Positions 54,299 to 64,000 of a stretch of DNA of 64,000 nucleotides are shown piece by piece (within the stretch, counting starts at the first letter, position 1; every line of letters begins with the position of its first letter). Below the pieces are notes generated by a model. It saw nothing but the letters and a program-made list of their open reading frames with translations, had not been told where the DNA came from and did not search any database. Position numbers and translations under genes: made by a program. Source of the DNA: Nageia nagi (Eukaryota > Pinophyta); assembly GCA_050084985.1 (NCBI GenBank), contig JBITNC010000002.1, forward strand, positions 33,976,001 through 34,040,000. The letters run 5' to 3'.

Positions 54299-54530
54299 TT
54301 ACTTCCTTTTTGAAGGAAACTTCACCAACATAATAGAATAATTAATCTTATAGAATTGGTCTTTAGAAAGTGGCTTGGTGAAAAAATCAATAGAGTTTAA
54401 AATTGATAGACAATATTGCAAGTGTATAAGACCATATAGAACCTTCTCTTTGATGAAGTGGGATTGTGTTTCAACATGCTTTGTTCTCTTTAGATCAATG
54501 ATGAGTTTTTTACTTTCATCATATTTCAAG
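54299..54530 (-). pseudogene. E7 RNase H C-terminal remnant
   Basis: 76 uninterrupted codons on the minus strand: KYDESKKLIIDL, KRTKHVETQSHFIKEKVLYG, IHLQYCLSILNSIDFFTKPL, SKDQFYKINYSIMLVKFPSK. This is the last part of copia RNase H (R.KHIE....F...V..G.I...Y, D.FTKPL). It begins abruptly at the junction with E9 near 54530. Confidence 0.8.
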
Positions 54531-54920
54531 TACTCTCTACTAAATTTAGTTACCTTGGACTATTATTGAAACTAGGCTTGATGATGAAAAAGAAGTATTC
54601 TCCTTGGAAAATATGTCAATGCCTATTTTGAAACATGAGAAAACACTTAACAATAAAGTGTTGATCACCACTCTTAAGGAACCTTCTATGGCACTAGGTC
54701 TAATGAAGTCTCACTTCAAAAAAACAAATCTATAACCAAAAGAAGGGTTTTGATGCTCCTAAGAAGAACTTCTAGAATAGTGAAAATAAAAAGAACTATG
54801 ATCATGATAAGTAAAAGACAATCAAAATGAGATTTGATGGAAATTGTAATTTTTGTGACATCTATGGTCATAAGAAAGTTGATTGCTACAAGAAAAAGAA
54901 AGAATAAGGTGAAAAAAGAT
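54531..54920 (+). pseudogene. E9 gag C-terminal remnant
   Basis: Reads STKFSYLG, IIETRLDDEKEVFSLENMS, ILKHEKTLNNKVLITTLKEP, MALGLMKSHFKK, then zinc knuckle CNFCDIYGHKKVDCYKKK at about 54846-54900 with CX2C, H and C all in place. Stops near 54734, 54774 and 54812 lie in the basic linker. Confidence 0.75.
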
Positions 54921-54984
54921 ATGAAAAACCAAATAAATCCAATAATAAGGAGAAGAATAAGAATTTTGCTTATGTTGTCACCTT

Positions 54985-55370
54985 TTACTCTATGTCTCAC
55001 ACTTTATCAAATGATTGGATTATTGATTTTGGATACACTAATCACATGTGTTTTGAAAAATATAAGTTTGAAAACTTTTATAAGTATATAAAATATGTAA
55101 TTTTGATAGGTGATAATTCAGTCCTTAAGTTCAAGGTATTGGGCATGTGTGGTTACAAGGAAAGATTCTTAAGAATATGTTTTATATGCCTAAAGTCACT
55201 ATGAATCTTCTTTTCACAATTTAGGTTGCAAGGAAGTGTTACTTTTTGAGTTTAACTCACACTCTTTGTGCATGAAAAAATATATTACCACTTTGATGAA
55301 ATTTTTAGTGAAATATGACCTTTACATTATGGATAAATCTCTAACAAAGATCAACAAAGATGTATATTGC
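54985..55370 (+). pseudogene. E9 aspartic protease remnant
   Basis: MSHTLSNDWIIDFGYTNHMCFEKYKFENFYKYIKY, VILIGDNSVLKF, then after a shift ERFLRICFICL corresponding to ..FLKNMFYMPK, LLF, QVARKCYFFEFNSHS-like, and DLYIMDKSLTKI. The active site DSG is DFG. Frame breaks after LKFK and near 55200. Confidence 0.75.
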
Positions 55371-56285
55371 AACTAATGTTTGCTCTAGAAACAATCTTTG
55401 GCACCATCAATTATGTCACCTAAACTATAAGAACATTCAATTTATAAATAAGAAGAACTTGTGGAAGGTTTTCCTACAATATCACCTACAATTGGTCTTT
55501 GTGAGAAGTGCATTCTAGGCAAAATGAATCAAATTTTTTTTTCAAAAGATAAGGCAACTAGAGCAACTCAACCTCTTTAGCTTGTGCATTCATATTTGAT
55601 GGGTCCATTTTCAATTAAGTCACTTGAGGGAGCATCTTATGTTTTGACCTTTATTGATGACTACAATAAAATGATATTTGGTTATCTTATAGAGCAAGAG
55701 GATCAAACCTTTGATAGGTTCAAAGATTTCAAAGCCTTCATAGAAAATCAGTTTGGATTCAAAATCAAGATATTGAGATTTGATAATGGAGATGGGTATA
55801 ATAATAATGAATTCAATGATTTTTGTACCAAGTATAGAATCAAAAAGTAGTTTACAATCCCTTACACTCTTTAGTAAAATGGTGTAATCAAAAGGAAGAA
55901 TAGAACCATTTAGGAAATGGCAAGATGAATGTTGGGAGATATTCTTAGATTTTTATGGGATGAAGTTGTAAATACTATAATCTACATCTTAAATAAATTT
56001 CATATGAAATCAGTTAAAGGTAAAACTCTATATGAGGCATGGACATGAAAGAAACCTAACATCTATCACTTCAAGGTCTTTAGTTGTGATGCTTATGCCT
56101 TTTTATTTCTTAAGAAACGGAAGAAGCTGGATAAGAGATCTAAAAAGTGTTTATTTATGGGCTATGATAATCAACATAGAGGCTACAGGCTATACCAGCT
56201 TCTTCCAAAGCAATATTTATGTCAAGGGATGTAAAGTTCAATGAACTTTCTGAAGAATCTACTTCTTATGATATTTCAATGTAAA
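55371..56285 (+). pseudogene. E9 integrase remnant
   Basis: NNLWHHQLCHLNYKNIQF, LCEKCILGKM by frame shift, then the 88-codon frame 55584-55850: HSYLMGPFSIKSLEGASYVLTFIDDYNKMIFGYLIEQED, FKDFKAFIENQFGFKIKILRFDNGDGYNNNEF. The HSDLCGP aspartate is tyrosine, and FDNGDG keeps the second aspartate. It continues FTIPYTL, NGVIKRKNRTI, MLGDILRFLWDEVVNTIIYILNK, GKTLYEAW, FKVFSCDAYAFLFLKKRKKLDKRSKKCLFMGYDNQHRGYRLY and DVKFNELSEE. Stops at former Q codons. Confidence 0.8.
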
Positions 56286-57140
56286 ATTCAATTAAATTCA
56301 ATATAAAGTGTACCAATACAAGGATTGTACATATCTTAATCAATCTAATTATATCTCATATATCTTGCAAAAGTTTGAAATGGAGGAGTGCAAACATGCT
56401 GCAATCCCAAACTCTCTTGGAATCACTTTATATTTTAGTACCAACTCTCAATTGGAAGATGCTATGAATTACTAGAAACTAATTGGTAGTCTTATTTATT
56501 TAACTATCTCTAGGCTAGATATTTCTTTTACGATGAATTTTTTAGCTTGCTTTATGCAAAAGATATATGTTGAGCACCTCAATGTAGTTAAGCAAATTTT
56601 GAGGTATGTTTCGAGCACTAAGGATCTTGCTTGCAAGTATGACTAGTTTTCCTCATTTGTTCTCTCAAAATTCTCATATTCTAACTATGGGGGAGATAGA
56701 GATGATATAAAATCAACCTTTGCTTATGTGTTTAGCATTGGTTCAAGTGCTATCTCTTGGGATTCTAAGAGGTAACCTACTACTGCTCTCTCTACCATAG
56801 AGGCTAAATATCATGCAATGTCAGTTGCAACCTAAGAAGCTATTTAGTTGAAGTATCTTCAGAAAGAGGTTGGGTATGAGGAAGTTCATCCATCTCAATT
56901 TTTTTTAGATAATCAATCAACTATTACTTTGAAAAAGAATCATGTTTTCTATTAGAGAATAAAACATGTAGAAATCCAAGCCTACTTCATTAGAGAGAAG
57001 GTTTTGGATGGTATTCTACACTTGCATTATTATCCATTAGTCTTAAACTCTGCTGATTTGTTCACCAAGTCCCTTGCTAAACCCTAATTCTATAAACTTA
57101 GAGTTTCTATTAGGTTGGTGAAGTTGCCTTCAAAAAGGGA
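56286..57140 (+). pseudogene. E9 RT end and RNase H remnant after a deletion
   Basis: Directly after the integrase linker comes VYQYKDCTYLNQSNYISYILQKFEMEECKHAAI: some 1.3 kb of RT, including LDVK and YVDD, is gone compared with E4 and E6. RNase H follows: LEDAMNY, KLIGSLIYLTISRLDISFTMNFLACFMQKIYVEHLN, ILRYVSSTKDLACKY, FSYSNYGGDRDDIKSTFAYVFSIGSSAISWDSKR, LSTIEAKYHAMSVAT, LDNQSTITLKKNHVFY, RIKHVEIQAYFIREKVLDGILHL, DLFTKSLAKP. Several stops. Confidence 0.8.
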
Positions 57141-57750
57141 GTAAAGTTTGAATTCTTGGTGAATCCATTGTAACTACTTCCCTCCTTAATAAAGTTATTG
57201 AGCACTTTATTTTGTTTGTATACTTTGATTATATTTTAATTAGGTGACTATAAGTATGGGATTGGCATCTTAAGTGATGACTTATAGTGCACCAAAAATC
57301 CAAGCACATTATATTAGAGAGAAATTTCTTGATGCAACAACTACAACTCTATTCATCTGACTTTACCTCTTTTGATTTATTCACTAGCCACTTTAGAAAC
57401 TTTATTATGAATTACTTTGAAAGTTTTTTATGGTAGTAAATTTGTTCTAATAGGGAGTGAAGTTTGAATTCCTATGTTATATTCATGTTTATGATGACAA
57501 ATTCATCCTTAGAAGGCTATTTTTGTTGTATAGTGTTGATCTAAATGTACACCTTCATGATTAGTTCACTCTATGTGAGGAACTCATGGTATATTTTGGT
57601 TTTTGTTATCACTATGTGAAGAATCAATATGTGTTTGTTGCCACTATTTAGTTAACCATATATCAGTAATTTATAAATGCATATGCTCTTTTTGTTATTG
57701 ATCAACATATAGTTTCTAATATATAATAGATGACTATAAGTATTAGCTAA
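57141..57750 (+). other. E9 non-coding 3' tail, truncated
   Basis: Follows the E5 tail (doubled purine-rich start, CACTATGTGAAGAATCAATATG), then stops near 57750 at a TA-rich stretch (57750-57817). Confidence 0.6.
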
Positions 57751-57817
57751 TATTTTCTATACTAATAATAATATTTATTAGTATATTATTATTATTAATA
57801 ATTTTTTTTTAAAGTTT

Positions 57818-58098
57818 TGCATTGAAACCTTTATTCAAGGAGATTTGAGAAGTAACACCTCACTCAAAATTGCTTGAAAAAAGAAGACTTTTTAATGAGC
57901 AAACACGAGTCAAAGCTGAGAAGGGGCCAAATACCTACCCCAAGGGTGGTGTTTTTTGATGATTAAGAAAGTAATATCTAGAGTTAACCTACTCCCTTCA
58001 TAAAGAGACACATCAAATTGAGCTTAAATTCTTCAAATATGAGCTTAGTAATAAGCAAACAATTTTTAATCAAAAAGCTATCTTGAAGGGTCATGACA
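57818..58098 (-). repeat. E10 3' LTR
   Basis: Begins TGTCATGACCC at 58098, a common start of chromovirus LTRs, just after the purine tract TTGGGGGGGGAGTA-like (58112-58099). The other end is uncertain, near 57818 or 57823, and the partner LTR is not in the window. Confidence 0.55.
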
Positions 58099-58112
58099 TA
58101 CTCCCCCCCAAA

Positions 58113-58299
58113 GACTAAACTCAACTATGAGTTTCGAATTATAAATGGAAGAGATTTAAAAATTATTGTCTGATAATACTAGCATCTTCCCAAGTTGTAC
58201 AAGATTCTGAGTATTAATCCCACTGAACCAAAACTTGATCTACTTCCCATTTTCTAAGTTGTTTGGTGTGAGTTTAAAGGATCCAAACTAGTTTAATCT
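58113..58299 (-). pseudogene. E10 chromodomain remnant
   Basis: Reads QLRKWEVDQVLVQWD, stop, YSESCTTWEDASIIRQ, stop, FLNLF. The pattern LR...V..VLV.W.G.....ATWE....+...FP is the chromodomain found at the C-terminus of plant chromovirus integrases, thought to guide insertion by binding modified histones. Two stops. The glycine after VQW-D is lost to a stop. Confidence 0.65.
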
Positions 58300-59570
58300 T
58301 AATAGTTCTAGGTTCTATCATCTACAATTTCTCAAAATCCCAATTGTGGCTAAGATATGGTACATACTTCTTTAACAAAGATATGTGGAAAATATTATGC
58401 ATTTTAAAAAATTTAGGAGGTAACAAAACCTTGTATGCTACTGGATTAATTTTATTAGTAATCTTAAAATATCCCACATATCTAGTTGCAAGTTTTGAGG
58501 TCTTAATGGAGATTTTACTAGGATTAACCCTTAGGAAGACTTTATCTCGAACTTGAAACTCATTAGGGGTCCTTTTCAGGTTTGTAAAGCTTTTCTATCT
58601 ATTAGAATCCTTTTTCAACCTTTTTTGAATAATTTTGAGTTGATCCTTCATTTCCAACAATAAGTTAGGCCCTATATCAACTTAGTCATCAAAGTTATTC
58701 TAGGTTATAATTGTCCTACATCTGTGACTATAAAGGGCTTCAAAAGGGGCCATTCCCAAGAATGCCTAATAAGCATTATTATAATCAAAATATACCAAGT
58801 GCATATAATCTTCCAATCTAGTTGGATGATCCATTACATACATCTTGAGCATATCCTCAAGGGTTTGATTAACCCTTTTAGTTTGGCCACCTATTTTTGG
58901 GTGGTAAGCTAAGCTAAAACTCAACTAGGTTCCCACTTCTTTTTACAACGTCTACCAAAATTCAAAGGTGAATTTACTATCTCTATTGGAAATAATATCT
59001 TTAAAAAAATCATGCAATCTAGAAATCTCCTTCACAAATTTCTTGGCTACCATTGTGGCATCATCCATGGTCTAACCAGAGATAAAGTGAGCTACTTTAG
59101 TTAATCTATCAATTATGACATAGATGGAATCATTTTGGTAGTGTGTTCTTGGAAAACCCACAATAAATTCCATATTTATGGACTACCATTTTATTTGGGA
59201 ATGTTTAAGGGATGCAAAACTCCAACAAGTTTAATATGTTATATCTTAACCCTATGATAATTAAAGCATTTTGAAACACAATCTACTATATCTTTCTTCA
59301 TTCCTTGCCATAAATACTAGTTTTTCAAATTTCTCTCATTTTATTGATACCAGGATGAGCAGAATAAGGTATTACATGAGCTTCATAAAGGATTTATTTC
59401 CTTAAGTTTTCTTCAATAGGTATAACAATCCTATTTCTGAAATATAAACATCCATCATCTTTGATCGAAAACTCCTCTTGTAGATGATCTTGGATTCATT
59501 GCTTTTGGATAATATAAAAAGAATATTTGAGCTAAGATTTTTGATCCTTTAAATTTGAATGAAACCCAAA
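58300..59570 (-). pseudogene. E10 integrase remnant
   Basis: Reading down from 59570: SIKDDGCLYFRNRIVIP, EAHVIPYSAHPGINKM, NLKN.YLWQGMKKDIVDCVSKCFNYH, the HHCC zinc-binding region with the last cysteine replaced by tyrosine, then the catalytic core in pieces (IPK.NGSP, WNLLWVF, FLKILF around 59000, the WA.Y..N-like end near 58760) and the C-terminal KVGPVAY-type region ending FHISLLKKYVP at about 58360. Many stops and shifts. The catalytic acids cannot be placed reliably. Confidence 0.7.
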
Positions 59571-59639
59571 TATGATTGGTATGATATGCTTTTTCCTACT
59601 GAGTACATCAGTTACCGTATTCTCCTTTTCCTTTACATA

Positions 59640-60010
59640 TTCTATCTTTAGGTTATATTTGACCAAGAACTCCATCCATCTACGCTATTTAGCATTTAGA
59701 GTGGGTTGAGTAAAATGATATTGCAAGCTATGATGATCATTTTTAAGTTTAAAAGGTTTGCCCAACAAATAATGTCTCCAAATTTTTAAGGCATGCATAA
59801 TGATGACCAACTCTAAATCATGAGTTACATAATTATTCTCATGACCTTTCAATTTCCTTGATTCATAGCCTATCACAACTAGGTTCTTATTATGGTTTTC
59901 AGGTTGATAGGTCTTATAATTTTTTTAAGAGCTTTCTTGCATCAAAACCCCACCAAGTCCTTCCTTTCAAGCATCAATACAAACTACAAAGCTTTTAAAT
60001 GGATCAGGTA
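59640..60010 (-). pseudogene. E10 RNase H remnant
   Basis: FKSFVVCIDA, stop, KEGLGGVLMQE, then the open frame 59876-59685: VIGYESRKLKGHENNYVTHD, LELVIIMHALKIWRHYLLGK, FKLKNDHHSLQYHFTQPTLN, then RRWMEFLVKYNLKIEYVKEKENTVTDVLSRKKH. It follows the gypsy RNase H order (DAS..GLG.VLMQ; ES+KL...E.NY..HDLEL.A....L..WRHYL.G; D+.SL.Y; R...W...L..Y; G..N.V.DALSR). Well preserved apart from two stops. Confidence 0.8.
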
Positions 60011-60830
60011 ATTTCAGAATGGGGGCAATGTTCAATTTTTGCTTTAACAGAGTGAATGCATGGTCACACTTCTCATTCCACAAAAATTTCTTTCCCTCTT
60101 TCTATAATTCAGCTATGGGAAAAGCCACTTTTGAGAAATACTTAGTAAATTTTCTATATTATCTAGCAAGACCCATGAAACTTCTTACCTCACTTATGTT
60201 AGTAGGATCAGGACAATCTCCCATTGCTTTAATTTTCCTAGGGTCTACAATGATACCTTTATCAAAAATGACATGCCCTAGATACTGAACCTGAGTTTGG
60301 TAAAACTCACACTTTTAAAGCTTCCTGTAAAGTTTATTCTCCCTAAGGACTTGTAGAATTAGCCTTAAATGATGATCATGCTCTTCATTAGTTTTTGAAT
60401 AGACCAAGATATCATACAAAAATATAAGAATAAACTTATCTAAATACCCTTGGTATATGCTATTCATTAGGTTCATAAATGCAATTGGGGCATTTGTGAG
60501 ACCAAAAGGCAAAATGGTAAAATCAAAATGCCCATATCAAGTTTTAAAATCTATTTTATGAGTATATTTAGATTTAATCTTTAGTTGATGATAACCTGAA
60601 CTTAAAATCAATTTTAGAAAAAATACAAGCTCTAGCCAATTGATTAAAAAGGTCATCAATTTTGGGTAAAGGATAAAAATTTTTCATAGTAACTTTGTTC
60701 AACATTCTATAATAAATGTATAAACACAAGATGCCATCCTTTTTCTTGATAAACAAAACTAGAGCACCCCAGGGGAAAACATTTGGCTTAATAAGATTCT
60801 TGTCTAAAAGGTCTTGCAATTACATTTTTA
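60011..60830 (-). pseudogene. E10 reverse transcriptase remnant
   Basis: [71 protein letters not shown] in the frame 60819-60574, then YGHFDFTILPFGLTNAPIAFMNLMN, YLDKFILIFLYDILVYSKTNEEHDHHLRLILQVLRENKLY in 60512-60315, and GHVIFDKGIIVDPRKIKAM, FMGLAR, YRKFTKYFSKVAFPI, FLWNEKCDHAFTLLKQKL. Complete gypsy RT order. In the catalytic box the usual F-I/V-DD is LYD, so the first of the paired aspartates is tyrosine. Few frame breaks. Confidence 0.85.
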
Positions 60831-61550
60831 ACTCTTATATTTCTAGGGTGGTCATGTGATATGGAGTTCTATAAATAGGTTCAGCTCTTGGAACAAGGTC
60901 TATAGAGAAATCGAAGGCTCTATTAGGCTATCTACATATTCCCATAGAATTGGGTGATTTAGGAATGATTCAGAACTCTCAATTACTTTTTTCTAGTTAA
61001 ACTTAATTGCAAAAATTTTATACCCCTTTTTGGCTACCCTTTTTAATTGCATAGCTGATAAAAACCCACTCTCATAAGGCCTTCTATTGCTTTTCAACCT
61101 GTTAATTTTTCCATTTTGATTCTTAATAATCACATAATGATTCTCAAAATCAATTTTTGCTTTGAACTTAAATAACTAATCAAGTCCTAATATAACATCA
61201 TAAGAAGGAAGTGGAACTACATGCAAAGGAATAATAGTTTCAACTTCAGCAAAGGATAGTTTTACTTTAGGAATGTATTAATTAAATTTCGTAATTTTCC
61301 CTAATGCAAACTTCACTTTCCATTCTTCTTCCATATTTTTAGGTTTTAAGGTAAACTTATCTAAGATAAAAGATGATATAAAACTTTCTCAAGCTCCATA
61401 ATCAATCAAAAAAATTAAATTTTTGATCCAAAATTATACCTGATAACATAATGGGAGTTGCTTGACTTTCTAGGGCTTGTAGATTTATGGTAGCATAGAT
61501 TTTATGATTAGGAGGCTAGTTGGTCCCACTAACTTCCTTCTTGAGGGGTC
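60831..61550 (-). pseudogene. E10 protease and linker remnant
   Basis: Between gag and RT the minus strand gives short readable pieces: KIYATINLQALESQATPIMLSGI (61520-61440), a damaged FFD.LWS.-like site where LID-S-GA is expected (about 61410), and further on KGYKIFAIKFN and ESFLNHPILWEYVD (61040-60940). The aspartic protease signature is no longer intact. Position and flanks support the call, the residues only weakly. Confidence 0.45.
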
Positions 61551-62440
61551 ATTGATTTGCATAATGTGGTCCACCACATTCATAGGATCCCTTTGTAGGG
61601 CTCGAGAACCTAACTAGTTGATCCTTCCCTTCATCGAAGGGATTTGGCCTTATCTTTTTAGAATCTTTCTCAAAATCACTAGGTTGGTTATGTTTCTTGG
61701 TTGATTTATCAACATTCCTCTTGGTTGAATTTCTCCCCTAATAATTCTTCTTTTTTATTTTCCAACCATCAAAGGTGACTAGGGCTGTTATTCTTCTTAG
61801 GTTCCTTATGGTTTTTCTCAAATTTAGGTTTTTTTGTTTTGGCTATACATTTCCTTATAAAAAGCTTGGTTTGCTTCTTCTCTCCTAGCCAATTCATAGG
61901 CTCTCTGTATTGTATTTAGTTCATGCATATTAATAGTGGTTCTAATTTTTAGATCTAAACATAACACAAACTTTTGAGTCTTCATACATTCATTCCCTTC
62001 ATAAGAAGGCATATATTTAATAAGTCTCACAAAGTTCTAGAAATAAGACTCCATTGAAGTCCCATTCTGAGCTAGTTGGATGAAATCATCTTGCTTTTCA
62101 ATATAGAATTGATTTGTCAAAAGACATGCCCTAAATAGCTGCACAAAAGCTACCTAGCTAATATCAAGCTTCTCAGTATTCATTAAATGGGTAGTCCACT
62201 ATTCTTGAGCCACTTTGGTAAGATGCATTCCTACTATAATAGTTTTATCATTTGGACTATGAACTTTAATGGAAAAATACATTTCCATTTTAGTTAACCA
62301 ATTTTGAATAGTGTTATCCCTACCATTAAATTTGGTAAGTTGAATATGCTTCATATCTTGAGCAAGTTCCTTGCCAATTGTAGCTCTTTTATCACCACCC
62401 ACCTCAAGACACTGTTTTACCTCAAGTACCATCGAGAATT
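61551..62440 (-). pseudogene. E10 gag remnant
   Basis: From 62432: MVLEVKQCLEVGGDKRATIG, LAQDMKHIQLTKFNGRDNTI, QNWLTKMEMYFSIKVHSPND, KTIIVGMHLTKVAQE, then AFVQLFRACLLTNQFYIEK and FIQLAQNGTSM, then the frame 62030-61824: RLIKYMPSYEGNECMKTQKF, VLCLDLKIRTTINMHELNTI, QRAYELARREEANQAFYKEM. A CYECGGPHYANQCP-type zinc knuckle follows at about 61590-61550 as SYECGGPHYANQ (first cysteine lost). Typical gypsy gag with FNG....W, YP...... and A..LA+..E. Few stops. Confidence 0.8.
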
Positions 62441-63735
62441 TTAATGAATTATGTTTGCATAATACTATGGTAATGATAAGTTTGATATGTGAATATATAT
62501 CATTTATGATAATTGATGCTAGTTTTGAGATGTTTTGACATAGGCCATAAGATGGAGAAGTAACCCAAAGACCCTAAAAACCAAAGGTGAATTGGTGATG
62601 GGAATGGAAGGGTAAGAGGAGGAAATGATTGACGTTGATTTGCTGACACACCTATGACCATCGTAAATCATGTAGAATAATTGTTGTGATTGTTGATTTC
62701 TTGATGAAAATATTTTTGCAAAATTGTGTGGATTAACTTTACTCTATAGGACAAGGTGATCAATGTAGGTAAAGATGTGTTTTCCCTTATTTGGTGTTTT
62801 TGAAATTCAAATTTTGAAATGGAGGGAAAAAATTTAGTTAAATTTTGAAAATTATTATAAAGTTAAAAAAATAAATTTAATAGGGTAAAAGTTTAATATG
62901 AGTGTCCATATTATTGCCACATATGGCTAATAGTAAAAACACTATTAGATAGAGACTATGGTCGCTATGTGGTATGACGTGATATTTAATAGCTAGAAAA
63001 ATAATAGAGCAATGACCCTACTTAATTTTGTATTTTTTTGTTAGGTGTGGATAAGAGTTGGCACTAAATTGTCAAGTAATGAAAAAGATTCTAAAGTATT
63101 AAATGCCATTACTATCATCTCCAACTTTAAGCAAACTTAACCCAAAATTATTAAGGGTGTGAGGAGATGTCCATTTGGATACATTTGAAACTATTTAGCT
63201 ATAAATAAAGGAGTAGAGCATAAGAAAAATACCAAAACAACTACCTATCTATCTCTTACTATTTTTGTTTTGCTTATTCTCAAGCTTGGATTACATGAAA
63301 AAAGAAGTCTTTCTTTTCCTTCTCCAAATCAAGGTGCATTCTTTACATTTTTAATATGCTTAAGATAAAGTAGTTTTATTTTAATATTTTTAAAGAGTTG
63401 TATGAAAAGATTATTTTTTTAAAGACTCTTGGAATTAATTGTTGATAAAGGACTTATCCTAGGTGAAGGGACATATTGATTTATTTATTTGTTGTAATGC
63501 ATGTGGAGGTTGGTACCATGTCTTTTCCTTAAAAGTAGAGGGATGAGACCTTATTAGCTTTTCTTTACTTAAATTTGGTGGTGAAAGGTTCTTAATACAA
63601 ATTGTACTATATATTTTGTGATATTTTTGAAGAGACTAGTAAAATATTTTCCTTTTTATGTCCTCCCATGTGAGATTTGACATATATTATGAATTCATAC
63701 TAAGCAATTGAGTTTATATACATTTGCATATATGG
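62441..63735. other. AT-rich DNA with no recognised gene
   Basis: No gypsy LTR matching 57818-58098 and no protein domain seen. A TATA-like site lies at 63200. Confidence 0.4.
63200..63207 (+). promoter_or_regulatory. TATA-like site
   Basis: TATAAATA in GCTATAAATAAAGGAG, followed about 30 bases on by an A/C-rich leader-like stretch (ACCAAAACAACTACC). It resembles a plant core promoter or an LTR promoter on the plus strand, but no downstream gene could be read before 63735. Confidence 0.25.
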
Positions 63736-63993
63736 CTATTCAGTATTCACTAATATTTGGTGTAAAACCTTTTCAATTACCCTTTGATGAATAGTCATAT
63801 CTTCTCTTTGAGCCTTACATTGTATAAATTGATTAAGAATTATTTCAAATATGTTTGATAATTCTCCATATACTCCTCGTGCGCTCCTTTGATTGCAAAT
63901 GATGACATTCACCAACTCTAAAAACTCATCATAAATGGTTGTGCATAATCCATGAATCTTTCTCCACACCTGAGCATTGTGTTCCCTTCTTGT
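63736..63993 (-). pseudogene. Unidentified minus-strand open frame at the window edge
   Basis: 85 codons open on the minus strand, from a stop at 63994-63996 to one ending at 63736, without an ATG near its upstream end. Readable pieces are HNAQVWRKIHGLCTTIYDEF, LELVNVIICNQRSARGVYGE, LSNIFEIILNQFIQCKAQRE, DMTIHQRVIEKVLHQILV. The reading is helical, charged and not low-complexity, so former coding use is plausible (gag-like composition). No family recognised. Confidence 0.35.
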
Positions 63994-64000
63994 TTAATCT

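Larger units (their letters stand above)
51710..54530 (-). mobile_element. E7: minus-strand copia remnant (RNase H, tail, LTR)
   Basis: Reading down from 54530: RNase H end, about 1 kb of tail, polypurine tract (53256-53268) and LTR (53255-51710), the LTR interrupted by E8. The upstream part is missing and replaced by E9 sequence in the other orientation. It stands tail to tail with E5, so 51383-51710 forms an inverted LTR pair. Confidence 0.75.
54531..57750 (+). mobile_element. E9: copia fragment lacking RT core and LTRs
   Basis: Plus-strand sequence from mid-gag through protease and integrase, then a jump near 56285-56305 to the end of RT and RNase H, then tail until about 57750. No LTR on either side: it abuts E7 on the left and AT-rich DNA plus gypsy E10 on the right. 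Confidence 0.8.
57818..62440 (-). mobile_element. E10: Ty3/gypsy chromovirus remnant
   Basis: Minus-strand element in the order gag, protease, RT, RNase H, integrase, chromodomain, polypurine tract (58112-58099), LTR (58098 to about 57818). The order and the chromodomain place it among chromoviruses. The upstream LTR and leader are not seen between 62440 and 64000, so the 5' end is truncated or unrecognised. Stops throughout. Confidence 0.85.

Noticed and set aside
57750-57817. Possible origin or matrix-attachment site in the TA-rich stretch
   Set aside because: Only simple AT-rich sequence between two element remnants, nothing specific.

Overview
This window looks like repeat-dominated nuclear DNA of a large-genome seed plant. 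It is AT-rich and has no bacterial gene organisation. Almost every recognisable coding stretch is a decayed retrotransposon: Ty1/copia, Ty3/gypsy or LINE. The non-transposon remnants are plant-specific: pentatricopeptide repeats with YAKCG-type motifs and a U-box ligase (PUB-type) N-terminal segment. A gymnosperm such as a conifer is my best guess from the bulk and age of the elements. That is an inference, not something the sequence proves. I found no intact host gene, no tRNA or rRNA gene and no CRISPR array.

Layout. 1-3973: LINE ORF1-like and PUB-like remnants on the minus strand, then quiet AT-rich DNA. 3974-21130: a three-level nest. Copia element E1 carries in its 3' LTR a gypsy element E2 that keeps only gag and protease. 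E2 in turn carries a nearly full-length copia element E3. A tandem duplication at 6446-9052 copied the E1/E2 junction. 21131-25630: low-copy DNA with microsatellites, short inverted repeats and one unidentified minus-strand coding remnant. 25640-37141: a LINE reverse-transcriptase remnant runs into a decayed PPR repeat array, which is split by copia element E4 (28247-36975). 37142-40703: a five-unit array of short palindromes and quiet DNA. 40704-51696: a heavily deleted copia element E5 with copia element E6 (43049-51377) in its 3' LTR. 51710-54530: a minus-strand copia remnant E7 whose LTR carries a small insertion E8 (52009-53099) with a perfect target duplication. 54531-57750: copia fragment E9 that has lost its RT core. 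57818-62440: a minus-strand gypsy chromovirus E10 with a C-terminal chromodomain. 62441-64000: quiet DNA, a TATA-like site and an unidentified open frame running almost to the window edge.

How the parts relate. E3 to E9 belong to one related copia lineage. Their LTRs share a TATA box followed by a conserved block with GTGGATGTACTC and GGAGGAACCAC. The better preserved members have an unusually long 5' leader (2.5-3.1 kb) with a pyrimidine-rich section, the order gag-PR-INT-RT-RNase H, and a non-coding 3' tail of about 0.7-1 kb before the polypurine tract. Nesting and target-site duplications give relative ages: E5 is older than E6, E7 older than E8, E1 older than E2, and E2 older than E3. E8 looks youngest: perfect TSD, 220-base repeats with 3 differences, and a stop-free RT fragment.

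Most promising second looks: the E8 chimera, the palindrome array at 37406-37737, the leader block with a 74-codon frame shared by E4 and E6, and the gag-protease-only gypsy E2. I found no clearly new molecular system. All boundaries were read by eye and internal domain limits are approximate.
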